The notes beneath the pieces are model-generated. The model made no database searches and was not told the origin of the DNA. It saw nothing but the letters and a program-made list of their open reading frames with translations. From Streptomyces albus subsp. albus (GTDB lineage: Bacteria; Actinomycetota; Actinomycetes; Streptomycetales; Streptomycetaceae), in NCBI RefSeq assembly GCF_000719865.1, contig NZ_JOID01000018.1:154509-218508 (forward strand): 64,000 nt of DNA, given 5' to 3'. The position numbers and the translations under genes were made by a program. How positions within the stretch are numbered: position 1 is the first letter of the stretch; every line of letters starts with the position of its first letter. Shown here piece by piece: positions 26,734 to 36,643 of this stretch.

Positions 26734-27770
26734 GCGCTGCTCCTTCCCTGCTGCTGCGGATGGTCGGTCCGGTGTTCCTCCCGCGCCTCCCGCGCCTGGC
26801 GGGTGCGTGTCACCGGTACGCCCCCGCAGCCGGTGCCGCTGCTGCCTCCGCTGTCACCGCCGCTACCAGTACTGTCCCCGCTGCCGCCACCGGTGCTGCC
26901 GCTGCCAGCGCCACTGCCTCCGCCATCGCCGGTGCCACTGCCCCCGCCATCGCCGGTGCCGTCCAGGCGGCCGGTCCCGGCCCCGGCCAAGGCCCGAAAG
27001 GCTGCCGTCGCCGTCGGTCCCGCGAGGGTTCCGAAGGCGTCCGTGAGAGCCGCCAGGGCCTCCGGGATGCGCCAGGCGGTGCGGTCGCGCGGGCCGACGG
27101 GGTTGGAGACCGTCCGGATCTCCAGCACCGGCAGCCCGTGGACGGCCGCCGCCTCGGCCACCCCGAAGCCCTCCATGGCCTCCGCCCCGGCCCCGGGATG
27201 GCGGGCCGCGAGCTCCGCGGCGCGGGCCGCGCCGCCGGTCACGGTGGAGACCGTGAGGACGGGGGCGAGCGCCACGTCCAGGCCCGCTCCGCCCAGCGCC
27301 TCGGCGATCCGGCGCGCGGTGTCCATCGGCGGCAGGTGGACGGACCGGCCGAAGCCCAGCCGGTCCACGGGCAGGAATCCGTCCGGGGTCTGCGCCCCCA
27401 GGTCCGCGGCGACGACGGCGTCCGCCACCACGACGGAGCCGGGCGGCGCGGTCCCGGGGAAGCCACCGCCTATCCCGGCCGACACGACGAGGCCGTACGG
27501 CTGCCCGGTGAGCGCGGCGGCGGTGAGCGCGGCGGCGGTCCCGGCCGCCGCTGCCGCGGGCCCGACTCCGGCGGACAGCACGTCAACGGCGCGGAACGCG
27601 CCGGGCGTCGCCGGTTCGGTGTCACCCGGAGCCGGGCACTCGTGGCGGCGCAGGAGGTAGCCGGGCAGCGGGAGTTCGCGGACGGGGGCTGGCGAGCCGG
27701 GCCCGCGGCCCAGTCCCGCCAGCACCGCGTCGGCCTCGGCCGGCACGGCCGTCACGACGAGTACGCGCAT
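26730..27770 (-). CDS. mqnB: Futalosine hydrolase
   Basis: Nucleosidase that removes hypoxanthine from futalosine in menaquinone synthesis. It belongs to the phosphorylase/nucleosidase fold: MRVLVVTAVPAEADAVL at the start, VLSAGVGPAAAAAGTAAAL, LVVSAGIGGGFPG, GSVVVADAVVAADLGAQTPDG and the catalytic region AEAMEGFGVAEAAAVHGLPVLEIRTVSNPVG (positions 27106-27194). The enzyme body ends near residue 255; about 90 further residues are a Gly/Ser/Thr/Asp repeat tail ending in a charged stretch. The start ATG is at 27770. It is first in a two-gene unit with mqnD. Confidence 0.93.
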   Translation of the reverse strand: MRVLVVTAVPAEADAVLAGLGRGPGSPAPVRELPLPGYLLRRHECPAPGDTEPATPGAFRAVDVLSAGVGPAAAAAGTAAALTAAALTGQPYGLVVSAGIGGGFPGTAPPGSVVVADAVVAADLGAQTPDGFLPVDRLGFGRSVHLPPMDTARRIAEALGGAGLDVALAPVLTVSTVTGGAARAAELAARHPGAGAEAMEGFGVAEAAAVHGLPVLEIRTVSNPVGPRDRTAWRIPEALAALTDAFGTLAGPTATAAFRALAGAGTGRLDGTGDGGGSGTGDGGGSGAGSGSTGGGSGDSTGSGGDSGGSSGTGCGGVPVTRTRQAREAREEHRTDHPQQQGRSSA

Positions 27771-27939
27771 CAGCGGTCACTCCCACGGCCGGGACGGCCC
27801 GTCGGGCCCGTCGCGAAGCCCGGCCGGCGGCACACGGCGGCCGGGCGCCGCGCGTGCCGGAACGCGCGCGGACCGCCGCCCGCCGGGCACTCCCGGGGGC
27901 GGCGGTCCATGGGGCTCCGATGAGGAGAGCGGCGGTCCG

Positions 27940-28458
27940 TCAGGACTCCCGCTTCAGGGTGAAGGACCAGGTGCCCCGCGCCTCGCCCTTCTTGTCGACC
28001 TCGACGATCGTCACCTTCGCCGTCTTCGGCACCTCGGCGCCGCCCGACTGACCCTGGCGCGGCGCGAAGATCTCGTCGTGGTCGAAGGAGCGGTACGTGT
28101 CCTCCGAAGCCTCGGGCATGACGCCCTGGCCGTTGACGACCATGGCCCAGCCGGACTCGGCGATCTCCGGGTCGACGCCGATGCGGACCCGCTCGGCGTC
28201 GCCGACGGCCAGCTCCTCGCCGCCCTTGTTCAGGCAGTCGTTGAGCTGCTTCTGGGCGAGCTTCTTGCCGTCGTTGTAGCAGGAGGCCTCACTGGACACC
28301 GAGTCCGAGCCCGCGGTGACCGTCGCCATCGGCGTCGGCTTCTCACAGGCGACCAGGGCGGCGAGCCCGAGGGACACGGCTGCGAGGGCGCCGGCGGTGC
28401 GAAGCCCGCGTCCCCGTGACTGCATCGGATTGCGGCTCGGCCGCGTGGCAACGGTCAT
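27940..28458 (-). CDS. DUF2771-type lipoprotein
   Basis: 172 residues, exported and lipid-anchored. Basic N-terminus (RSRGRGLR), hydrophobic core (TAGALAAVSLGLAALVAC) and lipobox ALVAC with Cys38 are clear. The mature part is soluble, with a probable disulfide pair (SCYNDGKK and NDCLNKGG). Function unknown; the family is common in Streptomyces next to the MFS gene seen here. ATG 28425 (MQSRGRG) is an alternative start. Confidence 0.82.
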   Translation of the reverse strand: MTVATRPSRNPMQSRGRGLRTAGALAAVSLGLAALVACEKPTPMATVTAGSDSVSSEASCYNDGKKLAQKQLNDCLNKGGEELAVGDAERVRIGVDPEIAESGWAMVVNGQGVMPEASEDTYRSFDHDEIFAPRQGQSGGAEVPKTAKVTIVEVDKKGEARGTWSFTLKRES

Positions 28459-28484
28459 GCCCGAAGGCTATCGTTCCGCCCTGC

Positions 28485-30140
28485 TCACGCCACGCGGGGG
28501 TGCGGCGTGCCACGCCGCGCGGCGGTCAGCAGCCCCCGTACGGTCGTGACCGCGCCCAGGGTCACCAATACCGCCGCCACCGCCATGCCGAGGATGCCGT
28601 GGAGCGGGAGGGCGATGCCGATCGCTCCGCCCACCACCCAGGACATCTGGAGCAGCGTCTCCGACCGGGCGAAGGCGGAAGTCCGCCCGCGCTCCGGGAC
28701 GTCCCGCTGGATCATCGCGTCCAGGGAGAGCTTGGCCAGCGCCTGCGACAGCCCGGCCACCGCGGCGACGACGGCGAGGGCCACGGCGCCGAACAGCACG
28801 GCGGCCATGATCGTCACGACGAGGGCGAGGGCCAGCACCGTGGCGATGATCACTTCCGGGCCGCGGTCCTTCAGCCAGGCGCCGATGGCGGTGCCGAGGG
28901 CGTTGCCCGTCCCGGCGGCGACGCCGACGATCCCGAGGGAGACGGCGGCGCTCTGCCCGTTCAGGGGCTCCTCGCGGAGCAGGAAGGCAAGGAAGAAGAT
29001 CAGGAAACCGGAGAGCGCGCGGAGCGCGGTGTTGGCCTGGAGACCGTGCAGCACGGACGGGCCGACGGAGCGCAGCCCGGGCCGCTTGCCCTGGCCGCTC
29101 GGGCCGGAGCCGGAGCCGGCTCCTGGCGCGGCGCCCGGCGGGGCGGGGGGCGCGGGAGGTGCGGTGGGTGCGGGGGGCGGGGTGTGCTGTGCGGTGCCCG
29201 GCGCCTGCGTACCGACTGCCTCGGGGATGCCCGCGCCGGGGATGCCCGCGCTCCGGGGCTCGGCCGAGGGGCCCCGGGCGGCCGGCGGCCCCCCGGCTTC
29301 CGCACCCGCCGCGTTCGAAGCCGGAGCCGAGGCCGCGCCCGCGCCCGGAGCCGAGGCCGCGCCCGGGGCCGCTTCCAGCGCCCGGGCCGGCGCCCCGGTC
29401 GCCCAGCCGTGCGGGCTGCCGTGGTCGAAGAACTGGGCCGCCGTCTCGCCCTTCGCCGAGTCCACCTTGGGCGGCAGCGAGAAGGACAGGAAGGTGCCGA
29501 CGATGAAGACCGCGAACGCCCCGTAGAGCGGCCAGGCGAGCCCGACGACCTGCAGTCCCGCCCCGACGGGCGCCGCGATGCCCGTGGCCAGCAGACCGGC
29601 CAGCGTCACCCGGGAGTTCGCCTTCACCAGGGAAATCTGTGACGGCAGGAGCCTTGGTACGACGGCCGAACGCACCACCCCGTACGCCTTCGAGGCCACC
29701 AGCACCCCGAGCGCCGCCGGGTACAGCTCCAGGCCGCCCGTGGCCACCGCGCCCGACAGGGCCAGGGCCAGCAGCGCCCGGAACAGCATGGCGGCCGCCA
29801 TCGCCGCGCGCCGCCCGTGCGGCAGCCGGTCCAGGATCGGGCCGATGACCGGGGCGAGCAGCGTGAACGGCGCCATGGTGATCGCCAGATACAGCGCCAC
29901 CCGGCCGCGGGCCTCGTCCGTCGGGACGGAGAAGAAGACCGTGGAGGCCAGTGCGATGGTGATCAGCATGTCGCCGGCCGAGTTGACGGCATGCAACTCG
30001 ATCAGTTTGCCGAGGCCGGACTCACCCGCGCCCTGTGCGTGCGTCGCGCGCCGGATGTGCCGGCCGCTCGCCGCGAACGGGAAGCGCAGCGCGCGGCCGA
30101 AGCGGCCGAGCCCCGAGACGAAGCCCTTCAGCCGGGACAT
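28485..30140 (-). CDS. MFS transporter
   Basis: A 551-residue, 12-helix major-facilitator protein. The ATG at 30140 has GGAGG at 5 nt; the in-frame extension to 30818 runs through the 12-bp repeat array and is spurious. Helices are visible in SAGDMLITIALASTVFF, LLAPVIGPILDRLPHGRRAAMA (motif A region) and TNTALRALSGFL-like sequence in the second half. The central cytoplasmic loop (about residues 245-345) is an Ala/Pro/Gly-rich expansion of roughly 100 residues. Substrate unknown. It lies just downstream of the divergent DUF3027 gene, separated by 950 bp of repeat-rich DNA. Confidence 0.85.
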   Translation of the reverse strand: MSRLKGFVSGLGRFGRALRFPFAASGRHIRRATHAQGAGESGLGKLIELHAVNSAGDMLITIALASTVFFSVPTDEARGRVALYLAITMAPFTLLAPVIGPILDRLPHGRRAAMAAAMLFRALLALALSGAVATGGLELYPAALGVLVASKAYGVVRSAVVPRLLPSQISLVKANSRVTLAGLLATGIAAPVGAGLQVVGLAWPLYGAFAVFIVGTFLSFSLPPKVDSAKGETAAQFFDHGSPHGWATGAPARALEAAPGAASAPGAGAASAPASNAAGAEAGGPPAARGPSAEPRSAGIPGAGIPEAVGTQAPGTAQHTPPPAPTAPPAPPAPPGAAPGAGSGSGPSGQGKRPGLRSVGPSVLHGLQANTALRALSGFLIFFLAFLLREEPLNGQSAAVSLGIVGVAAGTGNALGTAIGAWLKDRGPEVIIATVLALALVVTIMAAVLFGAVALAVVAAVAGLSQALAKLSLDAMIQRDVPERGRTSAFARSETLLQMSWVVGGAIGIALPLHGILGMAVAAVLVTLGAVTTVRGLLTAARRGTPHPRVA

Positions 30141-31091
30141 GGCGGCCTCCGGCCCGCTCGGCTGGGGAGCGGGCCCGTCGCATCGCACGGCCGGTCGGTT
30201 GCCACTCCGCCATCCTGCCCCAACTCCGTCACCGCATGGCCTTTTCGTTCGACGCGTCCCGGCTCTGCCACCGGACGGCGGAGAGGAGGAGGGGAAGCGC
30301 CGGCCCGGAACGCACCGCCGCCCGGCCGGGACGAGCAGCGCCCCTGCCCCGGTGAGCGGGGAGTGCGGGACCGCGCCGCGAAACCGGACGGCGGAGGGGG
30401 AGACGAAGTGCCGGCGAGGGACGCTCCGGCGGAACGAGGCGGAGCCGGCGCCCGTGCCCGCGTCCTGGAGCCCGCGGCGTGCCCGTGCCCCGTGTCCGCG
30501 CCGGGAAGGCAGAGCGGAGGTATCGGAGCGGAGCCGGGAGCGGCTCGGGGCGGGGCCGTGCCGGACGGGGCTGAGCCGGCAGCGAACCGAGCGGCGAACC
30601 GGGCGACGAATCAGGCGGCGAACCGGGCGACGAATCAGGCGGCGAACCGAGCGGCGAATCGGGCGGCGAACCGGGCGGCGAATCAGGCAGCGAACCGGGC
30701 AGCGAACCGGGCAGCGAACCGGGCGGCGAACCGGGCGACGAATCAGGCGGCGAACCGGCCGGAGCACGGCCGGCGAACCGGGCGACGAGCCGGGGCGGCG
30801 CCCCCAAGCCGCCCCCAAGCCGCCCCCCGGGCCGGGCCGAAGACGAGGGCAGGGTGGGCCGGGGCCCGGTCATGGGGGTAGCGTGCACATAATGCGCCAC
30901 CGGCTGTTGTTCCCGGCCGCGTGCCTGTCCACGATCCCGCAGAATGGTTCGCAGGAGGTGCGCCCGGGCCCGGTCGGGCGCGGACGTCGACGCGGCCCCA
31001 CGGTCCGCTCCGCCCGCGCCTCCCCAGCCCGCCGTTTCGGCACGGTCGGCCGGCGCACCCGTGAGACGGCGTAGGAGAGAATCGATTCATT
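30141..31091. other. Long intergenic region with a minisatellite
   Basis: 950 bp without a credible gene. It holds the 12-bp array described separately. From about 30880 to 31090 is less repetitive sequence that should contain the promoter of the DUF3027 gene (AGGAGAGAATCGATTCATT lies before its GTG). A large in-frame extension of the MFS gene through this region reads as Arg/Pro repeats only. Confidence 0.6.
30582..30761. repeat. 12-bp minisatellite, 15 copies
   Basis: Fifteen contiguous units of GCGAACCGGGCG and close variants (ACGAATCAGGCG, GCGAATCGGGCG, GCGAACCGAGCG). The ACGAATCAGGCG variant recurs three times next to consensus units, showing that blocks of units were duplicated. Decayed copies continue to about 30793. 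Confidence 0.95.
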
Positions 31092-32048
31092 GTGAGTGCT
31101 GCGACGATGCGAAGCCGGACCCCGGACCGTCTGTGCGCCGAGGCGGTCGACATGGCCCGCGCCGAGGCGGTGGCGGCCGCGGGTGAGGCGGCCGTCGGCG
31201 AGCACTTGGGGGCGGTGGCGGACGGCGACCGGGTCGTGACCCACTACTTCGCCTGCCTGGAGCCCGCGTACCGCGGCTGGCGCTGGGCGGTCACCGTCGC
31301 CCGCGCCGCGCGTGCCAAGAACGTCACGCTCGACGAGACGGTCCTGCTCCCCGGCGACGACGCCCTGCTGGCGCCCGAGTGGGTGCCCTGGAGCGAACGG
31401 CTCCGCCCCGGCGACCTCGGCCCCGGCGATCTGCTCCCCACCGAGGCCGACGACCTCCGCCTCGAACCCGGCTACACCGGCGAGGACGCCCCGCCGCCCG
31501 ACTCCCCCCTCTCCGAGGAGATGGAGGAGCGCGTCGCGGCCGAGGACGCCGAAGTCACCGCGGGCCCGCCGGCCGGCCGTCCGTCCCCCGCCCGCGCCTC
31601 CGGCACGATCGCGGCCGTCGCCACGGAGCTCGGCATGGGCCGCGCCCGCGTGCTCTCCCGCTACGGGCTGCACACCGCCGCCGACCGCTGGGACGAGTCG
31701 TACGGGGCGCGGAGCGCCATGGCCCAGGCGGCCCCCGCCGCCTGCATGACCTGCGGCTTCCTCGTACCGCTGACCGGTTCGCTCCGGCAGGCCTTCGGCG
31801 TGTGCGCCAACGAGTTCAGCCCGGCGGACGGCCATGTCGTCTCCCTGACGTACGGCTGCGGGGGCCACTCCGAGGCAGCCGTCATGCCGAAGCCGCCGCG
31901 CCCGGCACCGCCCGTGATCGACGAGACCAGGGTGGACCCGATGCCGCTGCGGCCCGGCCGGCCCGACGGCTCGGCGGAGGACGCGGGCCAGGCGGGAGAC
32001 ACCGGCCCGGCGGAGAACACGGTCCCCGGGGAGCCCGGCGGCTCCTGA
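31092..32048 (+). CDS. DUF3027 family protein
   Basis: 318 residues starting at GTG behind AGGAGAGAATCG. The conserved core is HYFACLEPAYRGWRWAVTVARA, VTLDETVLLPG and APEWVPWSERLRPGDLGPGDLLP. A second block, YGLHTAADRWDESYGARSAMA, is followed by a Cys cluster (ACMTCGFLVPL, VCANEFSPADGHVVSLTYGCGGHSE) that could bind zinc. Function unknown; the family is restricted to actinobacteria as far as I know. The last 50 residues are Gly/Pro/Glu-rich. Confidence 0.85.
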   Translation: MSAATMRSRTPDRLCAEAVDMARAEAVAAAGEAAVGEHLGAVADGDRVVTHYFACLEPAYRGWRWAVTVARAARAKNVTLDETVLLPGDDALLAPEWVPWSERLRPGDLGPGDLLPTEADDLRLEPGYTGEDAPPPDSPLSEEMEERVAAEDAEVTAGPPAGRPSPARASGTIAAVATELGMGRARVLSRYGLHTAADRWDESYGARSAMAQAAPAACMTCGFLVPLTGSLRQAFGVCANEFSPADGHVVSLTYGCGGHSEAAVMPKPPRPAPPVIDETRVDPMPLRPGRPDGSAEDAGQAGDTGPAENTVPGEPGGS

Positions 32049-32816
32049 CGCGGGACGCGACTCCGGGGAGCCCCCCGGGGTCACGGGCCCCGGGCGTCGC
32101 CGGAGCCGTCGGGCAAGGGTGCGCCGACCCGTCCGGGGCGAGGGCCGGGCACGGGCCCGGCAGGGGCGTCCGCGGCGGTCGGCTGCCCGTGCCGTACCCG
32201 GAGGACCTGTGCGGGTGCGCCCGGGCGCTCGGCGGGGCCGCCCGTTCGCGGGGCGGGAGGCGGTCGATGTGGGCAAGCTGGCCAAGGTCACCGAAGGGCT
32301 GTCCGGTGGAGAGCCGTTCGGGTGCCGGTTGCCGGGGCGCCCCGCCCACCGCCGCCACCTGTGGATTCCGGTGTTCCGAGCCCTGCCCACCCGGCGGGAC
32401 GCCCTCCGTTTCCGGCCGGGCCCGTGCCACCCGTCCGGGGCTCGTATCCGGTCTTCCACCGAGTTCGGGCCCGGGAGCCGGAAATCCCGTCATGGCCGCG
32501 AGGGTCCGGACCTCTGGCGGCTCGTCGGCCCGTCTGTCACCAACTCCGGACTCCGGCCCGGGCGAGGTCCGGCCGGCCCTGCCCGGCCCTCGTCCCGGCG
32601 CCCCGTCCGCCCGCGTCTCCCGTGACCTGCCGGTGCGCCCCCGCTGGTGCGCCCCCGCCCGTCCGCCGGAGGGGGCTGCGGAGCCGCCGGCGGGCCGGAG
32701 GCGGTACGTTCAGCGCTGGCAGCCACTGCACCGGACGGGCGGACGCAGCGCCGGCGCACGGACAGGCGCACGGACGAACGCGGACGCGCGACGGCACCCG
32801 GGAGAAGGAGCGACAC
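32049..32816. other. Non-coding gap before the Hsp90-like ATPase gene
   Basis: About 770 bp, nothing recognised. No frame has consistent codon usage, and no strong hairpins or repeats stand out. Confidence 0.4.
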
Positions 32817-35800
32817 GTGAGCGGCACGGCGATGGTGCGAGCGGCGACCGGCGGGCAGGACCCGTACGGGACGGCGCGGCTGCGGCGCGGTGTGCTCGAC
32901 GCGTGGGCCGCCTCGCCCGCGCGATTCCGCGAGGACGCCAACGCCGAGGAGGACCTGGCACTCGGCGGCTACCGCGACCGGCTCGTCGTCGAACTCGCCC
33001 AGAACGCGGCCGACGCCGCCGCCCGCACCGGCGTCCCCGGCCGCCTCCGGCTCACCCTGCACGCCGCCGAGGGCGACAGCCCCGCCGTCCTGGCCGCCGC
33101 CAACACCGGGGCGCCGCTCGACGCCGCCGGTGTCGAGTCGCTGGCCACGCTGCGCGCCTCCGCCAAGCGCGACGAGTGGCAGGAGGGCGACGGCACCCCG
33201 TCCGTCGGGCGCTTCGGCGTCGGCTTCGCCGCCGTCCTGGCCGTGAGCGACGAGCCCGCCGTGATCAGCCGCAGCGGCAGCGTCCGGTGGTCCCTCGCCG
33301 AGGCGCGCGACCTGGCGGCCGAGGCGGCCGGCACGAACCCCGGCCTGGCCGACGAGCTGCGCCGGCGCGACGGCCACGTACCGCTGCTGCGCCTGCCGCT
33401 GCCCGCCGAGGGCTCCCCGCCGCTCGGCTACGACACGGCCGTCGTGCTGCCCCTGCGCGACGGCGCAGCCGAGGACCTCGCGGAGCGCCTCCTCGCCGCC
33501 GTCGACGACGCGCTGCTGCTGACGCTGCCCGGCCTCGACGAGATCGTCGTCGAGATCCCCGAGGAGGACGTCCGGACGCTGACCCGCGGCCAGGACGGCC
33601 CGTACACCGTCGTCGAGGACAGCGCGCGCGGCACCACGCGCTGGCGCACCGCCGCCTCCGGCGGCCGGCTGGAGCCCGCACTGCTCGCCGACCGCCCGGT
33701 CGAGGAGCGGCTGCGGCCCGTCTGGTCGGTCACCTGGGCCGTCCCCGTCGACGCCGAGGGCGCCCCGGCCCGGCCCGCCACGGCGTCCGTCGTGCACGCG
33801 CCGACCCCCACCGAGGAACCCCTCGGCCTGCCCGCGCTGCTCATCGGCTCCTTCCCGCTGGAGCCCACCCGCCGGCACACCGCGCCCGGCCCGCTCACCG
33901 ACTTCCTGACGGCCCGCGCCGCCGAGACGTACGCGGCGCTGCTCCGCGACTGGCAGCCGCTCGCCACCGGGACGATCGACCTGGTGCCCGGCCCGCTCGG
34001 CAAGGGCGGGCTGGACGGGCGGCTGCGCGCCGAGGTGCTGCGGCTGCTGCCGAGGGTGCCGTTCCTGGCGGGCGCGGGCACGGCGCCCGAGGAGGACGAC
34101 GAAGCCGCCGCGGACCGGGAGTGGGAGACGCTCCCCGGCTTCGACGGCCGCGAGGCCGCCGCGGGCGCGGGCACCGGGACCGGCGCGGGAACGGGCGCGG
34201 GCACGGGCACGGGCGGGGAAGTGCGGGCCGCCATGCCCGGTCCCGCCACGTCCGGCGCCGCCACGCCCGGAGGCCCGCGCCCCGTACGGCTGCGCCCCGT
34301 CGACGCCGAGATCGTCGAGGGCGCCGGGGCCGGGACCGTCAAGGTGCTCGCCGAGCTGTTCCCCGGCCTGCTGCCCGCCGGCCTGGAACGCCGTCCCGAG
34401 CTGCGCGGCCTGGGCGTGGTGCGGGTGCCGCTCGGCGAGGCCGTCGACCGGCTCGCGGGCGTGGAGCGCCCGCCGTCCTGGTGGCGGCGGCTCTACGACA
34501 GCCTGGCCGGCACCGACCCGGAGCGGCTCAGCGGCCTCCCGGTACCGCTCGCCGACGGCCGGACCACCATCGGACCCCGCCAGGTCCTGCTGCCCCTCCC
34601 GGGCGAGGAGCACCGCCCGGCGGAGACCGGCGCGGACAGGACCGGCACGGACGGCACCACCGAGGACGGCGCCACCGCGACGGCCGGGCAGCAGCCCGGC
34701 GAGGCCGCCGCCCCCAGCGCCGCCACCCTCGCCCGTCTCGGCCTGAAGGTCGCCCACCCCGACGCCGCCCACCCGCTGCTGGAGAAGCTGGGCGCTCTCC
34801 CCGCCTCGCCCCGCGCCGTCCTGACGACCCCGCAGGTGCGGGCGGCCGTCGCCGCGTCCCTCGACAGCGAGGACGTCTGGGACGAGGACACCCTCGACGC
34901 CGACGAGCTGGCGGAGGCCGTGCTCGGCCTCGTCCGCGACGCCGGCCTGGCACCGGACGACGAGCCCTGGCTCGGCGCCCTCGCCCTCCCCGACGAGGAC
35001 GGCGAACTCGCCCCGGCCGGTGAACTGGTCTTCCCGGGAAGCGACTTCGAGCAGGTCATCCGCGAGGGCGAACTCGCCGCCTGCGACGCCGGCCTCGCCG
35101 GGCGCTGGGGCCCCGAGACCCTCGCGGCGGTCGGCGTGCAGTCCACCTTCGCCCTCGTCCGCGCCACCGACGTCGTCCTCGACCCGGACGAGTTCGAACC
35201 GCGCGACAGCGACTACGCCGAGCCCGACGACACCGGGCTCCTGGACTCCGTCGACGTCTGGTGCGAGGACGTCCTCGACCAGCTCCCCGACAGCCCCGTG
35301 CCGCCCGTCGCCACCGAGATCACGGCCGTCCGCGACCTGGACCTCGTCGACGACGACGCCTGGCCCCGGGCCCTCGCGCTGCTCGCCCGGCCGCCGCTGC
35401 GCGACGCCCTGACCCAGCCCGTGCGCGTCCTGCTCCCGGACGGCACCACCGAGACCGTCCGCCCGTACACCGCCTGGTGGCTGCGCGGGCACCCGGTGCT
35501 CGACGGCCGCCGTCCCGCGGGCCTGCGCGCGGCCGGCGGCGACCCGCTGCTGGCGGGGCTCTACGAGGCCGCCGACGCGACGGGCTTCGAGGACGAGCAG
35601 GTGCTGCGCGCCCTGGGCGTGCGGACCTCCGTGGCCGCGCTCCTGGACGAGCCCGGCGGCGCCGCCGAACTGCTGAACCGGCTGGCCGACCCCGAACGCC
35701 CCGTCCGCCCACGCCAGTTGCACGGCCTCTACAACGCCCTGGCCGTCCTCGACCCCGAACAGGTGACCCTGCCCGACGAACTCCGGGCGGTCGTCGGCGC

Positions 35801-36341
35801 GGCGGGCGACGTACGGGTCGTGGACGCCGCCGACGCCCTGATCGCCGACGCCCCCGATCTGCTGCCGCTGGCCGGGGACCGCCCGCTGGTCCCGGTGAGC
35901 CCGGCGCGGGCGGCGGACCTGGCGGAGCTGCTCCAGGTGCGGCGGCTGAGCGAGGCGTACCCGGCCCCGGTCGCGGACCCGGACGCGGGCGAGGTCCGCG
36001 AGGTCCCGGAGGCGGTCCGCGTCCTGCTGGGCCCCGGCACCCCCGAGGCCTACACCGAGTACGAGGAGCTGTTCGTCCGCGCCGGAGCGGACGGCGCGGA
36101 CGGGAGCGGCTCCGGCGGGAGCGGCTCCGGCGGGAAGGACGCGGCGGGGTCCGCGGCCCCGCTGGTGGAGGTCGACTGGCGCCGCACCCCCGACGGCGTG
36201 GTGCACGCCGCGACCGTGGAGGGCGTGGCCGCGGGCCTGGCCTGGGCGGCGGGCCAGTGGCCCCGCCGCTTCGAGGTCGCGGCCCTGCTGGAGGACCTGT
36301 CCCGCACGGAGGAACTGGCCCGGGACCGCTGGTTCGACTGA
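32817..36341 (+). CDS. Large Hsp90-like (sacsin N-terminal type) ATP-binding protein
   Basis: 1174 residues from the GTG behind GGAGAAGGAG. The N-terminal ~170 residues form a GHKL/Hsp90-type nucleotide fold: LVVELAQNAADAAART (Asn box), ANTGAPLDAAGVESLATL, and VGRFGVGFAAVLAVSDEP (lid glycine motif) match the sacsin-like family. The rest is a large acidic, Leu/Asp-rich, probably helical body without recognised catalytic motifs. It contains a Gly/Thr/Ala repeat insert (about residues 448-475) and a Gly/Ser run near the C-terminus. Role unknown; a chaperone-like or scaffold function is inference. The in-frame extension upstream to 32322 is not credible. Confidence 0.8.
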   Translation: MSGTAMVRAATGGQDPYGTARLRRGVLDAWAASPARFREDANAEEDLALGGYRDRLVVELAQNAADAAARTGVPGRLRLTLHAAEGDSPAVLAAANTGAPLDAAGVESLATLRASAKRDEWQEGDGTPSVGRFGVGFAAVLAVSDEPAVISRSGSVRWSLAEARDLAAEAAGTNPGLADELRRRDGHVPLLRLPLPAEGSPPLGYDTAVVLPLRDGAAEDLAERLLAAVDDALLLTLPGLDEIVVEIPEEDVRTLTRGQDGPYTVVEDSARGTTRWRTAASGGRLEPALLADRPVEERLRPVWSVTWAVPVDAEGAPARPATASVVHAPTPTEEPLGLPALLIGSFPLEPTRRHTAPGPLTDFLTARAAETYAALLRDWQPLATGTIDLVPGPLGKGGLDGRLRAEVLRLLPRVPFLAGAGTAPEEDDEAAADREWETLPGFDGREAAAGAGTGTGAGTGAGTGTGGEVRAAMPGPATSGAATPGGPRPVRLRPVDAEIVEGAGAGTVKVLAELFPGLLPAGLERRPELRGLGVVRVPLGEAVDRLAGVERPPSWWRRLYDSLAGTDPERLSGLPVPLADGRTTIGPRQVLLPLPGEEHRPAETGADRTGTDGTTEDGATATAGQQPGEAAAPSAATLARLGLKVAHPDAAHPLLEKLGALPASPRAVLTTPQVRAAVAASLDSEDVWDEDTLDADELAEAVLGLVRDAGLAPDDEPWLGALALPDEDGELAPAGELVFPGSDFEQVIREGELAACDAGLAGRWGPETLAAVGVQSTFALVRATDVVLDPDEFEPRDSDYAEPDDTGLLDSVDVWCEDVLDQLPDSPVPPVATEITAVRDLDLVDDDAWPRALALLARPPLRDALTQPVRVLLPDGTTETVRPYTAWWLRGHPVLDGRRPAGLRAAGGDPLLAGLYEAADATGFEDEQVLRALGVRTSVAALLDEPGGAAELLNRLADPERPVRPRQLHGLYNALAVLDPEQVTLPDELRAVVGAAGDVRVVDAADALIADAPDLLPLAGDRPLVPVSPARAADLAELLQVRRLSEAYPAPVADPDAGEVREVPEAVRVLLGPGTPEAYTEYEELFVRAGADGADGSGSGGSGSGGKDAAGSAAPLVEVDWRRTPDGVVHAATVEGVAAGLAWAAGQWPRRFEVAALLEDLSRTEELARDRWFD

Positions 36342-36643
36342 GCCGGTGCCGGTGCCGGTGCCGGAGCCAGGAGCACGGGCGCGCGGCGGAGTCCGGACGG
36401 CGCGCGGAGCTCGGGCCCTCCGAGCAGCGGGGTGACCGGCGCGACCGGGGTGACCGGGGTGACCGGGCTCGGCGGAGGACCAGCGGCGGTACGCCAGTCC
36501 GCGCCCGGGACCGGCGTCCGAGCCGTGCGCGATGCTCATGCCCGAGCCGTGCCCGCCGCCCGAGCCGTGCCCGGTGTCCAGTCCGCGCCGGACGCCGGTA
36601 CGGGGTGGACGGCCACCCGGGCGGCGCCGGTACGGTGCGCGGC
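36342..36643. other. Short gap with simple repeats
   Basis: 300 bp without a gene. It contains GTGCCG ×4 just after the stop codon, GGTGACCGG-type repeats (36430-36470) and CGAGCCGTGCCCG-type repeats (36520-36575). Confidence 0.5.

Noticed and set aside
30582..30761. CRISPR-like array
   Set aside because: Units are 12 bp and contiguous with no unique spacers and no cas genes; it is a minisatellite.
28485..30818. MFS gene starting at 30818
   Set aside because: The extra 226 codons read through the 12-bp minisatellite as Arg/Pro repeats; a GGAGG site 5 nt before ATG 30140 marks the real start.
32322..32816. Upstream extension of the Hsp90-like ATPase
   Set aside because: Composition is Pro/Arg/Ala noise without conserved features, while the GTG at 32817 has a good ribosome site.
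32490..36539. A 1349-codon minus-strand frame opposite the Hsp90-like ATPase
   Set aside because: Same reason: antisense shadow with biased composition and no recognisable motif.
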